The notes under the pieces were generated by a model. It saw only the letters and a list, made by a program, of their open reading frames with translations, ran no database searches and was not told where the DNA came from. From contig NZ_CP113116.1 of NCBI RefSeq assembly GCF_026625985.1, positions 5,518,001 through 5,582,000 on the forward strand: a stretch of DNA of 64,000 bases, read 5' to 3'. Position 1 is the first letter of the stretch; each line of letters opens with the position of its first letter. This stretch comes from Mycobacterium sp. Aquia_213. Lineage in GTDB: Bacteria; Actinomycetota; Actinomycetes; Mycobacteriales; Mycobacteriaceae. Below, one piece after another: positions 1 to 8,277 of this stretch. A program made the position numbers and the translations under genes.

Positions 1-31
1 CATCATGGAGCTCGACGAGGCCGCCTTCTAG
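1..31 (+). CDS. fadE5: C-terminal end of FadE5-like acyl-CoA dehydrogenase (partial)
   Basis: Only the last nine codons (reading I-M-E-L-D-E-A-A-F, then TAG at 29-31) are inside the window. The call rests on position: in M. tuberculosis fadE5 (Rv0244c) lies tail-to-tail with fadA2, which is the arrangement seen here, followed by a strong terminator. The sequence alone is too short to show the family. The gene starts outside the left edge. Confidence 0.5.
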   Translation, partial: IMELDEAAF

Positions 32-50
32 ACGACTCGACCAAGCACGC

Positions 51-86
51 AAAATCCCCCGCTTCCACGCTGAAGCGGGGGATTTT
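51..86. terminator. Strong bidirectional intrinsic terminator
   Basis: A perfect inverted repeat with 15-bp arms (AAAATCCCCCGCTTC and its complement) around the 6-nt loop CACGCT. It carries A-tracts on one side and T-tracts on the other, so it can end transcription of the upstream fadE5-like gene and of the converging fadA2. The symmetry is visible directly; termination is inferred. Confidence 0.85.
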
Positions 87-107
87 GGGTCTTGGGGTGC
101 GGTTACA

Positions 108-150
108 AAAAGACCGCCGCTGGATCCCCTCACTCCAGCGGCGGCCCTTT
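108..150. terminator. Second hairpin terminator of the convergent intergenic region
   Basis: 11-bp arms CCGCCGCTGGA (114-124) and TCCAGCGGCGG (134-144) enclose a 9-nt loop, with an A-run before and CCCTTTT after. It follows the first terminator by about 30 nt. Two weaker hairpins occur further on: CCCCG/CGGGG at 193-209, and TGACGAA-CTTCAT-TTCGTCA at 283-302. The rest of the 32-337 gap shows no gene. Confidence 0.75.
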
Positions 151-337
151 TCGTACGCCCGTCTTTTCATCCCGGCGCTCGTCTCGATGACGCCCCGTTG
201 TCGTCGGGGTCACGGTCGTCAGACCACAACACGGGGCCATCCCGACATCGGTTACCCATCCCCTGCTGTTGCTAATCAGCTGTGACGAACTTCATTTCGT
301 CAGATGGGCAAGGGACCGAGCACGGCGCGTGCGCAGG

Positions 338-1684
338 TCAGGCCTCCAAAATAGCGGCGACGCCCTGCCCGCCGGCCGCGCAGATCGAGATCAGCGCGCG
401 CGCCGGACCCTCGCCTTTGCGCTCCGCCTTCTTCTCGGCCAGCTGTTTGGCGGCCTGGGCGAGAATCCGCCCGCCGGTGGCCGCGAACGGGTGGCCGGCG
501 GCCAGCGACGAGCCGTTGACGTTGAGTTTGGACCGGTCGATCGACCCGAGCGCGGCGTCGAGCCCAAGCCGCTCCTTGCAGTACTCCTCGGACTCCCACG
601 CCTGCAGATGCGCCAGCACCACCGAAGCAAAGGCCTCGTGGATCTCGTAGAAGTCGAAATCCTGCAGGGTCAGCCCGTTGCGGGCCAGCAGCCGGGGCAC
701 CGCATAGGTCGGCGCCATCAGCAGCCCGTCCCGTCCGTTGACGTAGTCGACCGCGGCGGTCTCCGCGTCCACCAGGTAGGCCAGCGCGGGCAGCGAATGC
801 TCGGCGGCCCACTCGTCGCTGGCCAGCAGGGCGACGGAGGCTCCGTCGGTCAACGGTGTCGAATTGCCCGCCGTCATCGTCGCGTCGCCGGCCTTCACCC
901 CGAAGACCGGGCGCAGCGTGGCGAGCTTCTCGGTGCTGGAGTTGGGCCGCAGATTGTCGTCGCGGTACAGCCCCAGGAACGGCGTGACGAGGTCGTCGAA
1001 GAAGCCTCGGTCGTAGGCCGCGGCCATGTTGCGGTGGCTGGCGACCGCCAACTCGTCCTGGTCGACCCGCTTGATCCCCAGCTGCTTGGCGGTGATCGCA
1101 GCATGCTCGCCCATCGACAGCCCGGTACGCGGCTCGCTGTTGGCCGGGATTTCGACACCCAGGGTGGCGGGCAGCGTGCCCACCAGCTTCAGCCGTTGCA
1201 GGTTGGACTTGGACCGGCGCAACTTCAGCAGGGTGCGGCGCAGGTTGTCGCCCAGGCCGATCGGCGGGTCGGACGTGGTGTCCACCCCGCCGGCGGCGGC
1301 GACGTCGTAGCGGCCCGACGCGATGCCGTCGGCCGCGGCGATCGCGGCCTGCAGGCCGGTACCGCAGGCCTGCTGAATATCGAATGCCGGTGTGTACGAA
1401 GATAATTCGGAACCCAGCACGCACTCACGCATCAGGTTGAAGTCGCGGCTGTGTTTGAGCACCGCACCACCGACGACCACGCCCAGTCGCTGCCCGCCGA
1501 GCCCGAACCGGTCCACCAGCCCGCCCAGTGCCGCGGTGAACATGTCTTGATTGGACGCATCCGCATAGGCGCCGTCTGATCGTGCGAACGGAATGCGATT
1601 GCCGCCCAGCACGGCGACGCGTCGCCGGGACTTCACACTCGCCTGAGCAGCCTGATTACTTTGCTGCGAGCTTGCAGGGGCCAC
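338..1684 (-). CDS. fadA2: FadA2-like acetyl-CoA acyltransferase (thiolase)
   Basis: A 448-residue thiolase-fold enzyme, expected to cleave 3-ketoacyl-CoA to acetyl-CoA and a shortened acyl-CoA in beta-oxidation. The nucleophile Cys107 lies in QQACGTG, the His of EIHEAF is at about 349, GHPFAATGGR is at about 397, and the second active Cys is in CAAGGQG at about 435. All catalytic elements are present. The GTG start at 1684 was chosen because GGAG lies 6 nt upstream and the product then begins V-A-P like the M. tuberculosis protein; ATG 1690 and TTG 1696 are in frame but sit on top of that GGAG. It is divergent from fabG4 with about 130 bp between starts, and converges on a fadE5-like gene. 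Confidence 0.93.
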   Translation of the reverse strand: MAPASSQQSNQAAQASVKSRRRVAVLGGNRIPFARSDGAYADASNQDMFTAALGGLVDRFGLGGQRLGVVVGGAVLKHSRDFNLMRECVLGSELSSYTPAFDIQQACGTGLQAAIAAADGIASGRYDVAAAGGVDTTSDPPIGLGDNLRRTLLKLRRSKSNLQRLKLVGTLPATLGVEIPANSEPRTGLSMGEHAAITAKQLGIKRVDQDELAVASHRNMAAAYDRGFFDDLVTPFLGLYRDDNLRPNSSTEKLATLRPVFGVKAGDATMTAGNSTPLTDGASVALLASDEWAAEHSLPALAYLVDAETAAVDYVNGRDGLLMAPTYAVPRLLARNGLTLQDFDFYEIHEAFASVVLAHLQAWESEEYCKERLGLDAALGSIDRSKLNVNGSSLAAGHPFAATGGRILAQAAKQLAEKKAERKGEGPARALISICAAGGQGVAAILEA

Positions 1685-1813
1685 GTTCATCTCCAATTTT
1701 CAGTTTGGGGGATTGGCCGTAGGGACCCATACTACCCACGGTTCTTACTCTGCAGTAAGTTCGTCCCCGATACGGTTGGCTCGTACGGCACTCAAGAAAC
1801 GGAAGGCAGCTCA

Positions 1814-3178
1814 GTGGCTCCCAATCGTTCGTCCGATCTGTTCTCGCAAGTCGTCAATTCCGGGCCCGGATCCTTCCTGGCGAAGCAACTCGGCGTCCCG
1901 CAACCCGAGAACCTGCGCCGCTACTCCCCCGGTGACGCGCCGCTGGCCGGAGCGCTGCTGATCGGCGGTGACGGCAGGATCGTCGAGCCGCTGCGGGCCG
2001 CGCTGGACAACGACTACGACGTGGTCGGCAACAATCTGGGTGGCCGCTGGGCTGACCGATTCGGCGGCCTGGTTTTCGACGCCACCGGCATTACCGCACC
2101 GAGCGGACTGCGGGCGTTACACGATTTCTTCACGCCGCTGCTGCGCAACCTTGGCCACTGTGCGCGCGTCGTTGTGGTGGGCACCACACCCGATGCCGCG
2201 GGCAGCACCGACGAGCGGATCGCGCAGCGCGCGCTGGAAGGCTTCACCCGATCGCTGGGCAAGGAGCTGCGCCACGGCGCAACAGCGGCGCTCGTCTACC
2301 TGTCACCGGAGGCCAAGCCGGCCGCGACGGGCCTGGAATCGACTATGCGGTTTATCCTTTCGGCCAAATCGGCCTACGTCGACGGCCAGGTCTTCTACCT
2401 GGGAGCCGACGACTCCACCCCACCGGCGGACTGGGACCGGCCGCTGGAGGGCAAGGTCGCGATCGTCACCGGCGCCGCCCGCGGCATCGGCGCGACGATC
2501 GCCGAAGTATTCGCCCGCGACGGTGCCCGCGTCGTCGCGATCGACGTGGAATCCGCCGCGGAGGCGCTGGCCGAAACCGCAAGCCGGGTGGGCGGCACCG
2601 CGCTCTGGCTGGACGTCACCGCCGACGATGCGGTCGACAAGATCACCGAGCACCTGCGCGACCACTACGCCGGGCATGCCGACGTGCTGGTCAACAATGC
2701 CGGTATTACTCGCGACAAGCTGCTGGCCAACATGGACGATGCTCGCTGGGACGCCGTTCTGGCCGTCAATCTTCTTGCCCCGCAACGCCTTACCGAAGGG
2801 CTGATCGAAAACGGCAGCATCGGCCACGGCGGCCGGGTGATCGGCTTGTCGTCGATGGCCGGCATCGCCGGCAACCGCGGGCAGACGAACTACGCCACCA
2901 CGAAGGCCGGGATGATCGGCCTCACCCAGGCGCTGGCGCCGGAACTGCACGGAAAGGGCATCACGATCAACGCCGTGGCGCCGGGATTCATCGAAACCAA
3001 GATGACAGAAGCCATTCCGCTGGCCACCCGCGAGGTGGGCCGCCGGATGAACTCGCTGTTCCAGGGTGGGCAACCGGTCGACGTCGCGGAGACCATCGCC
3101 TACTTCGCCAGCCCAGCGTCAAACGCGGTGACCGGTAACGTTATTCGCGTCTGCGGCCAAGCGATGCTGGGCGCATAG
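1814..3178 (+). CDS. fabG4: FabG4, high-molecular-weight 3-oxoacyl-(ACP/CoA) reductase
   Basis: A 454-residue short-chain dehydrogenase that reduces 3-oxoacyl thioesters. The N-terminal 200 residues form the flavodoxin-like extension typical of HMW FabG proteins. The C-terminal catalytic domain has the cofactor motif TGAARGIG at about 219-226, NNAGIT at about 294, Ser at 346-347, and Tyr360 and Lys364 of the catalytic set. The start is GTG 1814, preceded by GGAAGG at about 8 nt; this gives exactly the family length. An in-frame extension back to 1661 is rejected because it runs antisense into the fadA2 start. It is followed 16 nt later by htdX, making a reductase-dehydratase operon. Confidence 0.95.
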   Translation: MAPNRSSDLFSQVVNSGPGSFLAKQLGVPQPENLRRYSPGDAPLAGALLIGGDGRIVEPLRAALDNDYDVVGNNLGGRWADRFGGLVFDATGITAPSGLRALHDFFTPLLRNLGHCARVVVVGTTPDAAGSTDERIAQRALEGFTRSLGKELRHGATAALVYLSPEAKPAATGLESTMRFILSAKSAYVDGQVFYLGADDSTPPADWDRPLEGKVAIVTGAARGIGATIAEVFARDGARVVAIDVESAAEALAETASRVGGTALWLDVTADDAVDKITEHLRDHYAGHADVLVNNAGITRDKLLANMDDARWDAVLAVNLLAPQRLTEGLIENGSIGHGGRVIGLSSMAGIAGNRGQTNYATTKAGMIGLTQALAPELHGKGITINAVAPGFIETKMTEAIPLATREVGRRMNSLFQGGQPVDVAETIAYFASPASNAVTGNVIRVCGQAMLGA

Positions 3179-3194
3179 GTTCAAGGAGAGCGCG

Positions 3195-4037
3195 ATGAAT
3201 CAACCAAGCGGACTGCGGAACATGCTGCGCGCGGCCGCCGGGGCGCTACCCCTGGTGTCCCGGACGGACCAGCTGCCCAGCCGCACGGTGACCGTCGAGG
3301 AACTGCCGATCGATCAGACGAACGTGGCCGAGTACGCCGCGATCACCGGTCTGCGCTACGGCAACAATGTGCCGCTCACCTACCCGTTCGCGCTGACCTT
3401 CCCGGCGCTGATGTCGTTGGTGACGGGGTTTGACTTCCCTTTCGCCGCAATGGGTTCGGTGCATACCGAGAACCACATCACGCAGTACCGCCCGATCGCC
3501 GTCACCGACACCGTCGCGGCGAAGGTGCACGCCGAAAACCTCCGCGAGCACCGTAAGGGCCTACTGGTCGACCTGGTGACCGACGTCAGCGTCGGCAACG
3601 AAACCGCGTGGCACCAGGTGACAACCTTTCTGCATCAGCAGCGCACCAGCTTGTCCGACGAACCCAAACCGCCACCGCAAAAACAGCCCAAGCTGGCGCC
3701 GCCGCCCACCGTGCTGCGCATCACGCCCGGCCAGATCCGGCGCTATGCCGTCGTCGGCGGCGATCACAACCCGATCCACACCAATCCGATCGCGGCCAAG
3801 CTGTTCGGATTCCCGACCGTCATCGCGCACGGAATGTTCAGTGCAGCAGCGGTATTGGCCAACATCGAAGCCCGGATCCCCGATGCGGCGCGGTACTCGG
3901 TGCGGTTCGGCAAGCCGGTGGTGCTGCCCGCGACCACGGGCCTCTACATCGACGAAGGCAACCAGAGCTGGGAGCTTTCGCTGCGCAATATCGCCAAGGG
4001 CTATCCACATCTGACCGGTAGCGTCCGGCCACTGTAA
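3195..4037 (+). CDS. htdX: HtdX-like MaoC/R-hydratase (3-hydroxyacyl dehydratase)
   Basis: A 280-residue double hot-dog protein. The hydratase-2 motif lies near residues 185-215 (YAVVGGDHNPIHTNPIAAKL, followed by GFPTVIAHGM) and holds the catalytic Asp/His pair. The linker around residue 155-165 is rich in Pro and Lys. It should dehydrate 3-hydroxyacyl thioesters made by the upstream FabG4. ATG 3195 has AAGGAG a few bases upstream. In M. tuberculosis the same fabG4-htdX order is found, so the operon is conserved. Confidence 0.93.
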   Translation: MNQPSGLRNMLRAAAGALPLVSRTDQLPSRTVTVEELPIDQTNVAEYAAITGLRYGNNVPLTYPFALTFPALMSLVTGFDFPFAAMGSVHTENHITQYRPIAVTDTVAAKVHAENLREHRKGLLVDLVTDVSVGNETAWHQVTTFLHQQRTSLSDEPKPPPQKQPKLAPPPTVLRITPGQIRRYAVVGGDHNPIHTNPIAAKLFGFPTVIAHGMFSAAAVLANIEARIPDAARYSVRFGKPVVLPATTGLYIDEGNQSWELSLRNIAKGYPHLTGSVRPL

Positions 4038-4042
4038 CCGGC

Positions 4043-5311
4043 TCAGCCGGCGCGTTCGTCGTGCTTCTGCGCGCGCACGCTCAGCAGCTTTTTGAGTCCG
4101 TGCGCACCGGTCGCGGTCAACAGGAAAACCAAGAAGAGCCAGAGCGGCGGCCGGGCCAGTTCCCAGACGAAGATCGCGGCCCAGATCGGCGAACCCTGGG
4201 TGACCGCGAGCACGCCTGCGGCGCCGGCCAGCGAGACCGCCGGCACGTGCAGGTGTGTCCCGGCAACCCAATTGATCGTCAGCACCAGCAGCGTGCCCGT
4301 CGCCGCGCCGGTGGCCAGCGACGGGGTGAGCATCCCGCCGGCCCCGCCGGCCCGGAGGAACAGCGCGGTCAGCAGCGGCTTCAACAGCAGGATCGCGGCC
4401 GCCGCCGTCAGCGTCAGCCCACTGGCCAGGCTGACGGTCAGGATGCTGCGGCCATTGCCCGGCAGTTCGGGCCACCAGTGCGAGCAGATGCCCATCACCA
4501 GCCCGGCGCCGGCGAGCGCGGGAATCAGCACCCAGCTGCGGATCTGGCGCGCGGGGCGCGCCGCGGCCATCAGCCGGTTGAACGCCAGGCCCACCGAGAG
4601 GGCGAACGGGGCCAACAGCAGACCGTGCGCGGTCAGCAGATAGGTGGACTCCCCGATCGGCCAGTCCAGGTTGGGCTGATCGCGGGTGATCGCCGAGCCG
4701 ATCGCGACGGCCAGGCTGGAGGTGAGCAACGCCGCGCCCATCGCGCGCGGATGCCAGGTGTTGAGCATGATCCGCAACGAGAACAACGCCCCGGCCAGCG
4801 GCACGGCATACACCGCGCCCAAGCCGGCCCCGGCCGCGCAGGCCAGCAGGATCTCGCGGTCACGACTGGACAGCCGCCTGAGCCATCCGGTCGCCAAATC
4901 GCCGAGCGCCGCGGCGAATTGGCGGGGCGCCCCCTCGCGGCCCAGGGATGCCCCCGAGCCGACCAACAGCACCTGCAGCATGGCGTCGATGCTCCAGGAC
5001 AGCCGCGGTATCCGCTCGTGGCGGGCGATGGTTCCGGCCAGTGGTGGCACCTCGGTGCGGCGCCGCAGCATCCACCAGCCCAGTCCGGCCAGGGCCGCGC
5101 CCACCATCGGCCCCAGCACCCGGCGCACCGGGCTGCTGCCGGTGACTCCGGCCAGCAGGGTGCCGAAACTGTAGTGATAGGTCAGGTGCGAAACGACGTG
5201 CAGCACGAACGTCGTCGACAGCCCGGCGACGCCGGCCAGCAGCCCCACGATGACGACGGCACAGAAGAAGTCGACATTGCGGCCCGAAGCGGAGGCGGGC
5301 ACGCGGGGCAC
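4043..5311 (-). CDS. ClC-family chloride channel/antiporter
   Basis: A 422-residue, strongly hydrophobic protein with about ten membrane segments. The ClC signature GSGASLGREGAP at about residue 118-129 contains the gating glutamate of the GREG motif. The first selectivity motif (GSGIP in classical ClCs) is not clearly present and is replaced near residue 90-95 by PPLAGTIARH, so substrate selectivity may differ. The GTG start at 5311 lies 9 nt after the stop of the upstream TetR gene and lacks a clear ribosome binding site, so translation may be coupled. I do not recall a ClC gene here in M. tuberculosis, where vapBC24 lies next to Rv0238. Confidence 0.82.
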   Translation of the reverse strand: MPRVPASASGRNVDFFCAVVIVGLLAGVAGLSTTFVLHVVSHLTYHYSFGTLLAGVTGSSPVRRVLGPMVGAALAGLGWWMLRRRTEVPPLAGTIARHERIPRLSWSIDAMLQVLLVGSGASLGREGAPRQFAAALGDLATGWLRRLSSRDREILLACAAGAGLGAVYAVPLAGALFSLRIMLNTWHPRAMGAALLTSSLAVAIGSAITRDQPNLDWPIGESTYLLTAHGLLLAPFALSVGLAFNRLMAAARPARQIRSWVLIPALAGAGLVMGICSHWWPELPGNGRSILTVSLASGLTLTAAAAILLLKPLLTALFLRAGGAGGMLTPSLATGAATGTLLVLTINWVAGTHLHVPAVSLAGAAGVLAVTQGSPIWAAIFVWELARPPLWLFLVFLLTATGAHGLKKLLSVRAQKHDERAG

Positions 5312-5320
5312 TGCACGAAT

Positions 5321-5950
5321 CTAGCCCGCGTTGCGAGTTGAAGCGCTGACGTCTTGATCCACCGGCACGCCCCGCAGGCCGTGCCAGAACAGGTCGATCA
5401 TCAGCTCGGCGGCCTCGTCGACGTCGATGTCTCCGGTGGACAGCCGGTTGGCCATCGCCTCGCCCGCGCCCACCAGCGCGACGGCCATCATCTGGTGCTC
5501 GGCGTCGGTCCGCGGCGTGCGACTGTTCTCCCGCACCAGGCCGGCTACCAGCTCGATGATCTGCTCGCGCCCTTCGCGCACGGTGTGGGCGAACGCCTGC
5601 GAGCTGATGGCCTGGGTGTACATCACGATCCAGGACGCCCGGTTGGCGTCGATGTAGCGCAGGAACGACCCGATGGTGTTGCGCAGCAAGTCCCGGGGGC
5701 TTTGGGTGAAGTCGATGTCGGCGCGCACGGCGTCGATGAACCGGCCCATCTCGCGGTTCAGGCAGGCGCCGAATAAGTCCTCTTTGGAGCCGTAATACAG
5801 GTACAGCATCGGCTTGGAGATCTCCGCCGCGGCGGCGATGGTGTCCATCGACGTCTCGTGGTAGCCGTTGACCGAGAACATCTGCACGGCGGCGTCGAGC
5901 ATCTGCTGTTCGCGCACAGCACGCGGTAGCCGCTTGGTACCACCTGCCAT
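5321..5950 (-). CDS. TetR-family transcriptional regulator (Rv0238-like)
   Basis: A 209-residue TetR repressor. The N-terminal helix-turn-helix covers about residues 12-58 (MLDAAVQMFSVNGYHETSMD, then the recognition helix ISKPMLYLYYGSKEDLF). The C-terminal ligand domain is poorly conserved, as usual. ATG 5950 has AAAGGG 7 nt upstream. It lies directly before the ClC gene, so it may control that channel, itself or lpqI. The ligand is unknown. Confidence 0.88.
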   Translation of the reverse strand: MAGGTKRLPRAVREQQMLDAAVQMFSVNGYHETSMDTIAAAAEISKPMLYLYYGSKEDLFGACLNREMGRFIDAVRADIDFTQSPRDLLRNTIGSFLRYIDANRASWIVMYTQAISSQAFAHTVREGREQIIELVAGLVRENSRTPRTDAEHQMMAVALVGAGEAMANRLSTGDIDVDEAAELMIDLFWHGLRGVPVDQDVSASTRNAG

Positions 5951-6016
5951 CGCTGCGCCCTTTCAAGCCCTTCGGGCCCCGTCAATCTGACTCCAGGGTA
6001 ACGATCGAGCGGCCGA

Positions 6017-7171
6017 TTAGTGTCCACACGTCCGGGCGGGTCCCTTCACCGTCGCCACCCGCACCAGCGATTGGTCCACCGCAGGCAACGCCAATTCGCC
6101 TGCGGATACCGCCTTTTCGAGCCGGTCCAGCACCGCGGGGACCTCGTCGGTGGTCACCCAGAGGGCGACGTCGATGCCCGCCTGCAACGTCTTTAGCGCC
6201 GCTTCGGCGACGCCGAACCGATCGGAGATCGCGGCCATGCTGGACAGGTCGTCGCTGAACACCGGGCCGTTGAACGGCGGGGCCCCGTAGCCGATGCCAT
6301 CGCGCAGCAATTGCACCGCCGGCCGGCTCAGGCTGGCCGGGTCGTCGCCGGTCAGCCCGGGAACCTGCAGGTGACCCACCATGACGGCGACCGGTGTCGC
6401 GGTGATCAGCGTCCGGTACGGAACCAGGTCGCTGCTCTGCAGGTCGCTCAGCGGCGGCGTGACGACCCCGCCCTTGTGCGAATCACCGGAACCGTGCCCG
6501 TGGCCGGGGAAGTGCTTGAGCACCGGCAGCACTCCGGCGTCGCGCAGGCCCTGCGCGTAGGCCCCGGCATAGGCGGTGACGGTGGCCGGGTCGCTGCCGA
6601 ACGAACGGTCCCCGATCACGGCGTCGGCCGGCTCGTCGGACACGTCGACCACCGGCGCAAAGTCGATCGTGATGCCCAGGTCGTGCATCTTTTTGCCGCG
6701 CTGCGCCGCCTGGTCGCGGACCTGCTCGACCGTTTGGGTCTTGGCCAACTCCCGCGGTGTCGGGGCCGTGCCGATCAGCGACTTCAGCCGCGACACCCGG
6801 CCGCCTTCTTCGTCGACACTGACCGCCAGCGGCAGCGGCCCCGCGCTGCCCGCGATCTCGGTCAGCGGGCCTGAAAAGATGCCCAGGTCCGTCCAGCTGC
6901 CGATGAAGATGCCGCCGACGTGGTAGCCGTTGACCACGGCGCGGGCGTCGTCGGCATTCTTCACACCCACCATCAGCAGCTGGGCCAGTTTGTCGCGGGT
7001 CGACAATTTGGCCGGCAGCGTCGCCGGGTCGGCGCAGACCGGGGGCGCCGGAGGTGCGGCGACCACCTTGCTGGTCGTGGTCGATGCGGGGGGCCGGGCG
7101 GCGTCGTGGCCACATGCTGCCACCAGCGCCGTGGCGGCGGCCAGCACGGCCAGAGTGCGCGGAAAAGCCAT
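6017..7171 (-). CDS. lpqI: LpqI lipoprotein, glycoside hydrolase family 3 beta-N-acetylhexosaminidase
   Basis: A 384-residue exported lipoprotein. The signal peptide ends in the lipobox LVAAC (Cys20) and is followed by a Pro/Thr-rich linker. The GH3 domain has KHFPGHGHGSGDSH at about 212-225, the substrate-binding and catalytic loop of the NagZ type, and a FSDD segment near 300 holding the expected nucleophile Asp. LpqI is reported to act on cell-wall amino sugars (peptidoglycan recycling). ATG 7171 has no convincing ribosome binding site. Confidence 0.93.
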   Translation of the reverse strand: MAFPRTLAVLAAATALVAACGHDAARPPASTTTSKVVAAPPAPPVCADPATLPAKLSTRDKLAQLLMVGVKNADDARAVVNGYHVGGIFIGSWTDLGIFSGPLTEIAGSAGPLPLAVSVDEEGGRVSRLKSLIGTAPTPRELAKTQTVEQVRDQAAQRGKKMHDLGITIDFAPVVDVSDEPADAVIGDRSFGSDPATVTAYAGAYAQGLRDAGVLPVLKHFPGHGHGSGDSHKGGVVTPPLSDLQSSDLVPYRTLITATPVAVMVGHLQVPGLTGDDPASLSRPAVQLLRDGIGYGAPPFNGPVFSDDLSSMAAISDRFGVAEAALKTLQAGIDVALWVTTDEVPAVLDRLEKAVSAGELALPAVDQSLVRVATVKGPARTCGH

Positions 7172-7273
7172 CGGGACATGGTGTCACGAGGGGTACGCGC
7201 GTCGGTGCGGCCCCACCGGGCGATCGGCTCGGCGACGGCAAATGCCGATTCGTCGCACGTGAGGGTGGCGGAG

Positions 7274-7310
7274 CCGGTTAACTTAGCCGCAGTCCCATCA
7301 GGGAGGAGCA
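7274..7310 (+). promoter_or_regulatory. Upstream element duplicated before two DUF2613-like genes
   Basis: The block CCGGTTAACTTAGCCGCAGT starting at 7274, then AGGGAGGAGC just before ATG 7315, is matched before the second paralogue by CCGGTTAAGTTGGCAGTAG (from 7623) and GGGAGGAGCC. The likeness shows that the upstream region was duplicated together with the gene. It may hold the promoter; the ribosome binding site GGAGGA is evident. Confidence 0.5.
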
Positions 7311-7314
7311 AGCG

Positions 7315-7575
7315 ATGACAGCCCTCATGCTTGCCGCCGCGGCGGGAATCGCGGCGGGTCTGGCAATCGGCGCGGTCGCGACCGTCGGCGTCACACTCGC
7401 CGCCGAAGACCACACCATGGTCCCGGCCCGGGCCCCGTCCAACCCGTCCTCGCCCTACCTCGTGCAGTACGGCGACCGGTGCATCGGCGGGTATTGCCTG
7501 CCGTGCGACAGCCCCGACGACTGTCTGAACCAGATCCCGCCGGTGCCGAACCTGCCGCCGGAGCTGCAGCCCTGA
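7315..7575 (+). CDS. DUF2613-like small membrane protein, Cys-rich paralogue 1
   Basis: An 86-residue protein with one N-terminal hydrophobic segment (MTALMLAAAAGIAAGLAIGA, continuing AVATVGVTLAA) and an extracytoplasmic tail. The tail carries VQYGDRC-IGGYC-LPCDSPDDC, giving four cysteines, followed by a Pro-rich end. It is the first of three tandem paralogues; the canonical one at 7975 lacks the cysteines. GGGAGGAG lies before the ATG. The function is unknown. The related M. tuberculosis protein Rv0236A is a small secreted protein next to aftD. Confidence 0.75.
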   Translation: MTALMLAAAAGIAAGLAIGAVATVGVTLAAEDHTMVPARAPSNPSSPYLVQYGDRCIGGYCLPCDSPDDCLNQIPPVPNLPPELQP

Positions 7576-7673
7576 CCCGACTCGGGACCAGCGGGCGCGC
7601 CCAACGGCGCTACAGCGCCTCCCCGGTTAAGTTGGCAGTAGACCGAATTTGACTGGCAAGGGAGGAGCCAGCA

Positions 7674-7889
7674 ATGACGGGGTTCACGCTGGCCGCTGTC
7701 GCCGGCGTCGCGGCGGGGCTGTTGATCGGTGCCGCGGCGACCGTCGGCGTCACGCTCACCTTGGACGTCACGGCAGACCACAGCCGCGTGCCGGCACAGA
7801 TCGCACCGGCCGCGCGGAGCCTTTCCGTGCCCTACCCCGTGCAGTACGGCGACCGGTGTTGGCACGGTCATTGCATACCGGTGCCTTGA
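7674..7889 (+). CDS. DUF2613-like small membrane protein, Cys-rich paralogue 2
   Basis: A 71-residue protein with the same plan as its neighbour: a Gly/Ala-rich transmembrane segment (GVAAGLLIGAAATVGVTLTL) and a short tail ending VQYGDRC-WHGHC-IPVP. The two cysteines align with the first two tail cysteines of paralogue 1. GGGAGGAGCC precedes ATG 7674. It lies between the other two copies, so a double tandem duplication is the simplest origin. No function can be assigned. Confidence 0.75.
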   Translation: MTGFTLAAVAGVAAGLLIGAAATVGVTLTLDVTADHSRVPAQIAPAARSLSVPYPVQYGDRCWHGHCIPVP

Positions 7890-7974
7890 CTCGCTGGTCC
7901 GGTCGATCACGGCCGTTCTGCTAGGTTGACTTTCGGGTAGTCCGCCGTGACGACCGCGAGACCCAAGGAGACCG

Positions 7975-8148
7975 ATGAACCGGATCATTGCGCCCGCCGC
8001 CGCGAGCGTGGTGGTTGGTTTGTTGCTGGGCGCAGCCGCGATCTTCGGCGTCACCCTGATGGTGCAACAGGACACGAAGCCGCCACTCCCCGGGGGCGAT
8101 CCGCAGTCGTCAGTGCTCAACCGGGTCGAGTACGGCAACCGTAGCTAG
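7975..8148 (+). CDS. DUF2613 family small membrane protein (Rv0236A-like)
   Basis: A 57-residue protein of the length I recall for Rv0236A. The start MNRIIAPAAASVVVGLLLGA leads into one membrane segment, and it ends LNRVEYGNRS. The tail motif EYGNR aligns with QYGDR of the two upstream paralogues, but the cysteines are absent. AAGGAG lies 4 nt before ATG 7975. It is below usual ORF length limits but well supported by ribosome binding site, family likeness and its place immediately before aftD. Its role is unknown. Confidence 0.85.
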   Translation: MNRIIAPAAASVVVGLLLGAAAIFGVTLMVQQDTKPPLPGGDPQSSVLNRVEYGNRS

Positions 8149-8277
8149 CGGCGATCGCAAGCGCGGCCGTGGCGATCGCAAGCGCGGCGTAGCCGGGCGC
8201 AGCGGGTCGCCACTACAGGAAGAAGCCGCGCGCATGGGGGCACCTCCCGCTTGCGGGGGAGGGTCGCCGCCATCGAA
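8149..8277. repeat. Dispersed mycobacterial repeat spanning the aftD start
   Basis: Two direct copies of GGCGATCGCAAGCGCGGC (8150-8167, 8171-8188) are followed by GCCGGGCGCAGCGGGTCGCC, then a hairpin-forming CACCTCCCGC-TTGC-GGGGGAGG and GTCGCCGCCATCGAAC. A shorter relative (CGGTCGCAAGCGCGGCG, then GCCGCCGCCATCAAAC) lies at 19771-19806. The repeat supplies the first codons of aftD as called. Confidence 0.6.

Noticed and set aside
269..1405. 378-codon plus-strand frame over fadA2
   Set aside because: Antisense to the thiolase gene, no ribosome binding site, composition of a shadow frame.
4038..4050. CCGGCT-C-AGCCGG hairpin between htdX and the ClC gene as a terminator
   Set aside because: Short stem, 1-nt loop, no T-tract, and it overlaps the ClC stop codon.
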